This document shows positions 60,943-64,000 of a stretch of 64,000 nucleotides of DNA, one piece after another. The position numbers and the translations under genes are program-made. The notes under the pieces were generated by a model. The model made no database searches. It was not told the DNA's origin and worked only from the letters and a program-made list of their open reading frames with translations. Position 1 is the stretch's first letter. Each line of letters begins with the position of its first letter. This DNA comes from Chishuiella changwenlii. Lineage in GTDB: Bacteria > Bacteroidota > Bacteroidia > Flavobacteriales > Weeksellaceae. Location of the stretch: positions 186,001-250,000 of the forward strand of contig NZ_FRBH01000003.1 of the NCBI RefSeq assembly GCF_900142565.1. Reading direction: 5' to 3'.

Positions 60943-61899
60943 TTAAGCTTTACCTAATTTTATTTTTAAATTATCTAACATTGTCTCTGTCATTTTCTCA
61001 ATAGAAAATTTAGGTTCATAACCCCAGTCTTGTTTTGTTTCTGAGTCATCGATAGATGAAGGCCAAGAATCTGCAATTGCTTGACGGAAATCTGATTCAT
61101 AAGAAATTGTAAAACTTGGAATATGTTTTTGGATTTCCGCAGTTAAATGTTCAGGAGCAAAACTTAATCCACCTAAGTTATACGACTTAAATTCCGTTAA
61201 TTTGCTTTCGTCTGTTGTCATTAATTTTATAATAGCTTCAATTGCATCATCCATGTATAACATTGGTAAATATGTACCTTCATTTAAGAAAGATGTATAT
61301 TTTCCTTCTTCAATAGCTTTATAATAAATGTCTACAGCATAATCTGTTGTTCCTCCTCCAGCAGGAGTTTTCCAAGAAATTAAACCAGGAAAACGAACTG
61401 AACGAACGTCAACATTATGTTTTTCTTTGTACCATTTGCACCAATATTCACCAGCTAATTTAGAAATTCCATATACTGTAGAAGGAGTTTGTACAGGATT
61501 TTGAGGTGTATTGTCTTTTGGTGTATCAGGACCAAAAACACCAATAGAAGAAGGCCAAAATAATTTATCTATAACTTTATCTTTAGCCAGTTCTAGGAAA
61601 GTTAACAAGGTATCCATGTTTAATTTCCATCCGAACATCGGATTTTTTTCTGCAGTTCCAGATAGTAAAGCAGCTAAATGATAAACAGTTTTAATGTTAT
61701 ACTTTGCGATTACTTCTTTTATTCTATCAGAATCTAAAACGTCAATTACTTCATATATTCCATCGTAATCAACATCTTCAGGATTTTTAATGTCTGAGAT
61801 AATTACATTATTTTTCCCATAAATTATTTTTAATTTTTCGGCTAATTCAGACCCTATTTGTCCTAATGCACCGGTGATTAAAATCGTATCGGTTTCCAT
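60943..61899 (-). CDS. tdh: L-threonine 3-dehydrogenase, NAD-dependent epimerase type
   Basis: 318 aa. Extended SDR: ITGALGQIGSEL (~8-19), FWPSSIGVFGPDTPKDNTPQ (as SSIGVFGPDTPKDNTPQ), YGISKLAGEYWCKWY (catalytic Tyr/Lys) and VRSVRFPGLISWKTPAGGGTTDYAVDIYY. This is the Bacteroidota/Thermoplasma short-chain form of threonine dehydrogenase, not the zinc-dependent form. It oxidises L-threonine to 2-amino-3-ketobutyrate. Divergent from an M13 peptidase gene. Confidence 0.92.
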   Translation of the reverse strand: METDTILITGALGQIGSELAEKLKIIYGKNNVIISDIKNPEDVDYDGIYEVIDVLDSDRIKEVIAKYNIKTVYHLAALLSGTAEKNPMFGWKLNMDTLLTFLELAKDKVIDKLFWPSSIGVFGPDTPKDNTPQNPVQTPSTVYGISKLAGEYWCKWYKEKHNVDVRSVRFPGLISWKTPAGGGTTDYAVDIYYKAIEEGKYTSFLNEGTYLPMLYMDDAIEAIIKLMTTDESKLTEFKSYNLGGLSFAPEHLTAEIQKHIPSFTISYESDFRQAIADSWPSSIDDSETKQDWGYEPKFSIEKMTETMLDNLKIKLGKA

Positions 61900-61926
61900 G
61901 CTAAAAAGTTACTTTTGTTGTTTGCT

Positions 61927-61975
61927 CAAAGGTAAAATAATCTACTAGATTTCTAAACTAATTTTAGTAGATTTG
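61927..61975. promoter_or_regulatory. Divergent tdh / M13 peptidase promoters with a dyad
   Basis: CAAAGGTA (61927-61934) reads TACCTTTG on the minus strand, 27 bp before the tdh ATG. TAGATTTG (61968-61975) on the + strand ends 55 bp before the peptidase ATG. Between them AATCTACTA (61939-61947) and TAGTAGATT (61965-61973) form a 9+17+9 dyad whose right arm overlaps the + strand -7 box. Confidence 0.55.
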
Positions 61976-62030
61976 TAACAATCGTTGAACTTTTTCGACA
62001 TATTCTTTTAAAATAAACACTGAGATAATC

Positions 62031-64000
62031 ATGAAAAAACAATTATTTGTAGCAGCTTTTGCATGTACCTCTATATTAGCAACGGCACAGGAAGCATATC
62101 AAGCTTTCAATCCAAATTATATGGATAAGTCAGTTCGTCCACAAGATGATTTATATAATTTTGTAAATGGAAACTGGATGAAAATTACAGAAATTCCTTC
62201 TGATAGAGCTAGATGGGGAAGTTTTGACGAGTTACGTGAAAATACAGATAAAGTTACTTTACAATTAGTAAAGGATTTAATTAAGACAAAACATGCGCAA
62301 GGAACAAGCGAGCAAAAAATTGCAGATTTGTACGAAGCGTATATGAATACTGAAGCTCGTAATAAAACAGGTTTAGCACCTTTACAAAAATATTTCAAGA
62401 AAATTGATGCTATAAAAAACCTTAAAGATTTACAAGATTACTTTATAGAAGTAGCTTCTATTGGAGAAAATCCTTTTTATGGAGCATACGTTTACACAGA
62501 CATGAAAAACAGTAAACAAAATGCTGTTTATTTAGGAGATGTAGATTTATCTTTAGGAAAAACGTATTATCAAAAAGAAGACGCGAAAAATACAGAAACA
62601 TTAGCTAATTTATCAAAATTCGTAGATCAGTTAATGCCTTATACAGGTTCTAAAACAAAAGATTTAAAAGGTCCTAAAATTGTAGAGTTTGAAAAAATGA
62701 TGTCTAAATACATCAAAACTGTAGAAGAAGATCGTGATCCAAACAAATCATACAATCCAGTAAAATTATCTGAAGTAAAAAATCTAACAAAAAATATTGA
62801 TATCGAAAGATATGTAAAATCTTTAGGAATTAATCCTGAAACTGTTATTGTTGGAGAGTTAGATTACTACAAAAACTTAGATAAAATCTTAAATCAAGAG
62901 AATTTACCTTTAATTAAAGATTTCTTACGTTATAAATTAATTAATTCGTTTGCAGGTTATTCTACATCTGATTTAGATAAAATTAATTTTGACTTTTACG
63001 GTAAAACTTTATCTGGACAAAAAGAACAACGTCCATTAGAGAAAAGAGGATTATCTTTTGTAAATGGAACAACAGGAGAGTTATTAGGACAAATTTATGT
63101 TAAAGATAACTTTACACCAGAAGCAAAACAAAATGCTGAAGAATTAATTAGCTATTTATTTAAATCTTTTGATAAACACATAAAAGAATTAAAATGGATG
63201 TCTGATGAAACTAAAACTAAAGCATTAGAAAAATTAAATAAATTTACAGTTAAAATTGGTTACCCAGATAAATGGAAAGATTACTCTGATTTACAAGTGA
63301 AATCTTTAGCTAACGGAGGTAATTTAATAGATGATGTTATTGCAATTAGCAAATGGCGTTCTCAACAAAACTTAAAAGATTACGGTAAACCAGTAGACAA
63401 AACTCGTTGGGGAATGTCGCCACAAACTGTAAATGCTTACTTTAATCCAACAAACAATGAGATTGTTTTCCCAGCAGCAATTTTACAACCACCATTTTAT
63501 GATTACAGAGCAGATGCTGCTGTTAACTTTGGAGGTATTGGTGCTGTTATTGGTCACGAAATTTCTCATGGATTTGATGATTCTGGAGCGAAATATGATG
63601 GTGATGGTAATTTAAAAAATTGGTGGACACCACAAGACGAAGAAAAATTTGCAAAAGCAACAAAAGCTTTAGCAACACAATATGACGCTTACGAGCCTGT
63701 AAAAGGAAGCCATGTAAATGGTACATTTACTTCTGGTGAGAATATCGGAGATTTAGGTGGTGCTTCTGTAGCATTTGATGCATTACAAATGTATTTAAAA
63801 GATAAAGGAACTTATGCAAATATTGATGGATACACTCCACAACAACGTTTCTTCTTATCTTGGGCAACAATTTGGAGAACAAAAGCAACAGATGAAGCTT
63901 TAGTAAGTCAAGTAAAAACAGATCCACATTCACCAGGATATTACCGTTCTTTTGCACCAATTGTAAATATTGATGCTTTCCATGAAGCTTTTAAAACAAA
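62031..64000 (+). CDS. Peptidase family M13 (neprilysin/PepO-like), 3' end outside window
   Basis: 656 codons visible from ATG 62031; only a few tens of residues are missing at the C-terminus. Signal peptide (MKKQLFVAAFACTSILATAQ). Zinc motif HEISHGF (His509, Glu510, His513) and the third ligand/proton donor region GENIGDLGG (Glu570, Asp574) are intact, as is NAYFNPTNNEIVFPAA near ~465-480. M13 enzymes are zinc metallo-endopeptidases cutting oligopeptides; here probably periplasmic. Divergent from tdh. Confidence 0.93.
   Translation, partial: MKKQLFVAAFACTSILATAQEAYQAFNPNYMDKSVRPQDDLYNFVNGNWMKITEIPSDRARWGSFDELRENTDKVTLQLVKDLIKTKHAQGTSEQKIADLYEAYMNTEARNKTGLAPLQKYFKKIDAIKNLKDLQDYFIEVASIGENPFYGAYVYTDMKNSKQNAVYLGDVDLSLGKTYYQKEDAKNTETLANLSKFVDQLMPYTGSKTKDLKGPKIVEFEKMMSKYIKTVEEDRDPNKSYNPVKLSEVKNLTKNIDIERYVKSLGINPETVIVGELDYYKNLDKILNQENLPLIKDFLRYKLINSFAGYSTSDLDKINFDFYGKTLSGQKEQRPLEKRGLSFVNGTTGELLGQIYVKDNFTPEAKQNAEELISYLFKSFDKHIKELKWMSDETKTKALEKLNKFTVKIGYPDKWKDYSDLQVKSLANGGNLIDDVIAISKWRSQQNLKDYGKPVDKTRWGMSPQTVNAYFNPTNNEIVFPAAILQPPFYDYRADAAVNFGGIGAVIGHEISHGFDDSGAKYDGDGNLKNWWTPQDEEKFAKATKALATQYDAYEPVKGSHVNGTFTSGENIGDLGGASVAFDALQMYLKDKGTYANIDGYTPQQRFFLSWATIWRTKATDEALVSQVKTDPHSPGYYRSFAPIVNIDAFHEAFKT

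Noticed and set aside
62117-62398. 93-codon minus-strand frame inside the M13 peptidase gene
   Set aside because: Antisense shadow of a well-supported coding region.

Overview
The window looks like chromosome of an AT-rich (roughly 30% G+C by eye) member of the Bacteroidota, order Flavobacteriales, most likely a Weeksellaceae relative such as Empedobacter. The evidence is a type IX secretion (T9SS) C-terminal sorting domain, a fused SecDF, a TonB-dependent receptor/DUF4876/DUF6850 surface locus, an epimerase-type threonine dehydrogenase, and flavobacterial -7 promoter boxes (TAnnTTTG) in front of many genes, with few Shine-Dalgarno sequences. I saw no rRNA, tRNA, CRISPR array or phage structural gene.

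Layout. 1-13.5 kb is ordinary backbone: a T9SS cargo protein, an e(P4)-type acid phosphatase lipoprotein, a membrane MutS-like ATPase, a DUF2089/membrane protein/S12 hydrolase operon, OsmC, an MFS carrier, a GH3 beta-glucosidase and an Lrp/EamA divergent pair. 13.5-20.5 kb is a stress cluster: a 47-aa membrane peptide, a KGG-motif protein, a DUF892 ferritin-like protein, a Crp/Fnr regulator, a second Crp/Fnr-like protein with no DNA-binding domain, two short-chain dehydrogenases, a small lipoprotein and an lmo0937-type membrane peptide. Three promoters here carry a TATGAT-N4-ATCATA operator placed exactly 21 bp upstream of the -7 box, the geometry of class II Crp/Fnr activation. 20.6-24.8 kb holds a membrane AraC-type regulator and two tandem S12 hydrolases with TPR tails.

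25.0-37.6 kb appears to be two tandem islands stacked against the 3' end of mnmE (trmE), a gene terminus known elsewhere as an integration site (e.g. SGI1). Three copies of the mnmE-end/att-like sequence bound them. Island 1 carries a tight four-gene operon: KTSC peptide, OLD-family ATPase/TOPRIM nuclease, PtuA-like AAA ATPase and PtuB-like HNH nuclease. It is the best candidate for an undescribed defence system. Island 2 carries a more G+C-rich redox operon (old yellow enzyme, luciferase-like oxidoreductase, PRISE-type SDR, NTF2-like and DUF2255 proteins, divergent LysR) and a decayed YobI-like P-loop NTPase. I found no integrase in either island.

37.6-48.6 kb is backbone again: mnmE, a VOC protein, 144-bp tandem intergenic repeats, a SIMPL protein, thiamine pyrophosphokinase, cobalamin adenosyltransferase, an MFS carrier, secDF, a TatA-like protein and a PAP2 phosphatase. 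48.7-58.2 kb is a surface region: three secreted proteins sharing an 'NG-x-x-W' motif, and a TonB-dependent receptor (broken by one frameshift) with DUF4876 and DUF6850 partners. 58.5-64 kb carries a membrane AraC regulator, a glutaryl-CoA-dehydrogenase-like enzyme, threonine dehydrogenase and a truncated M13 peptidase.
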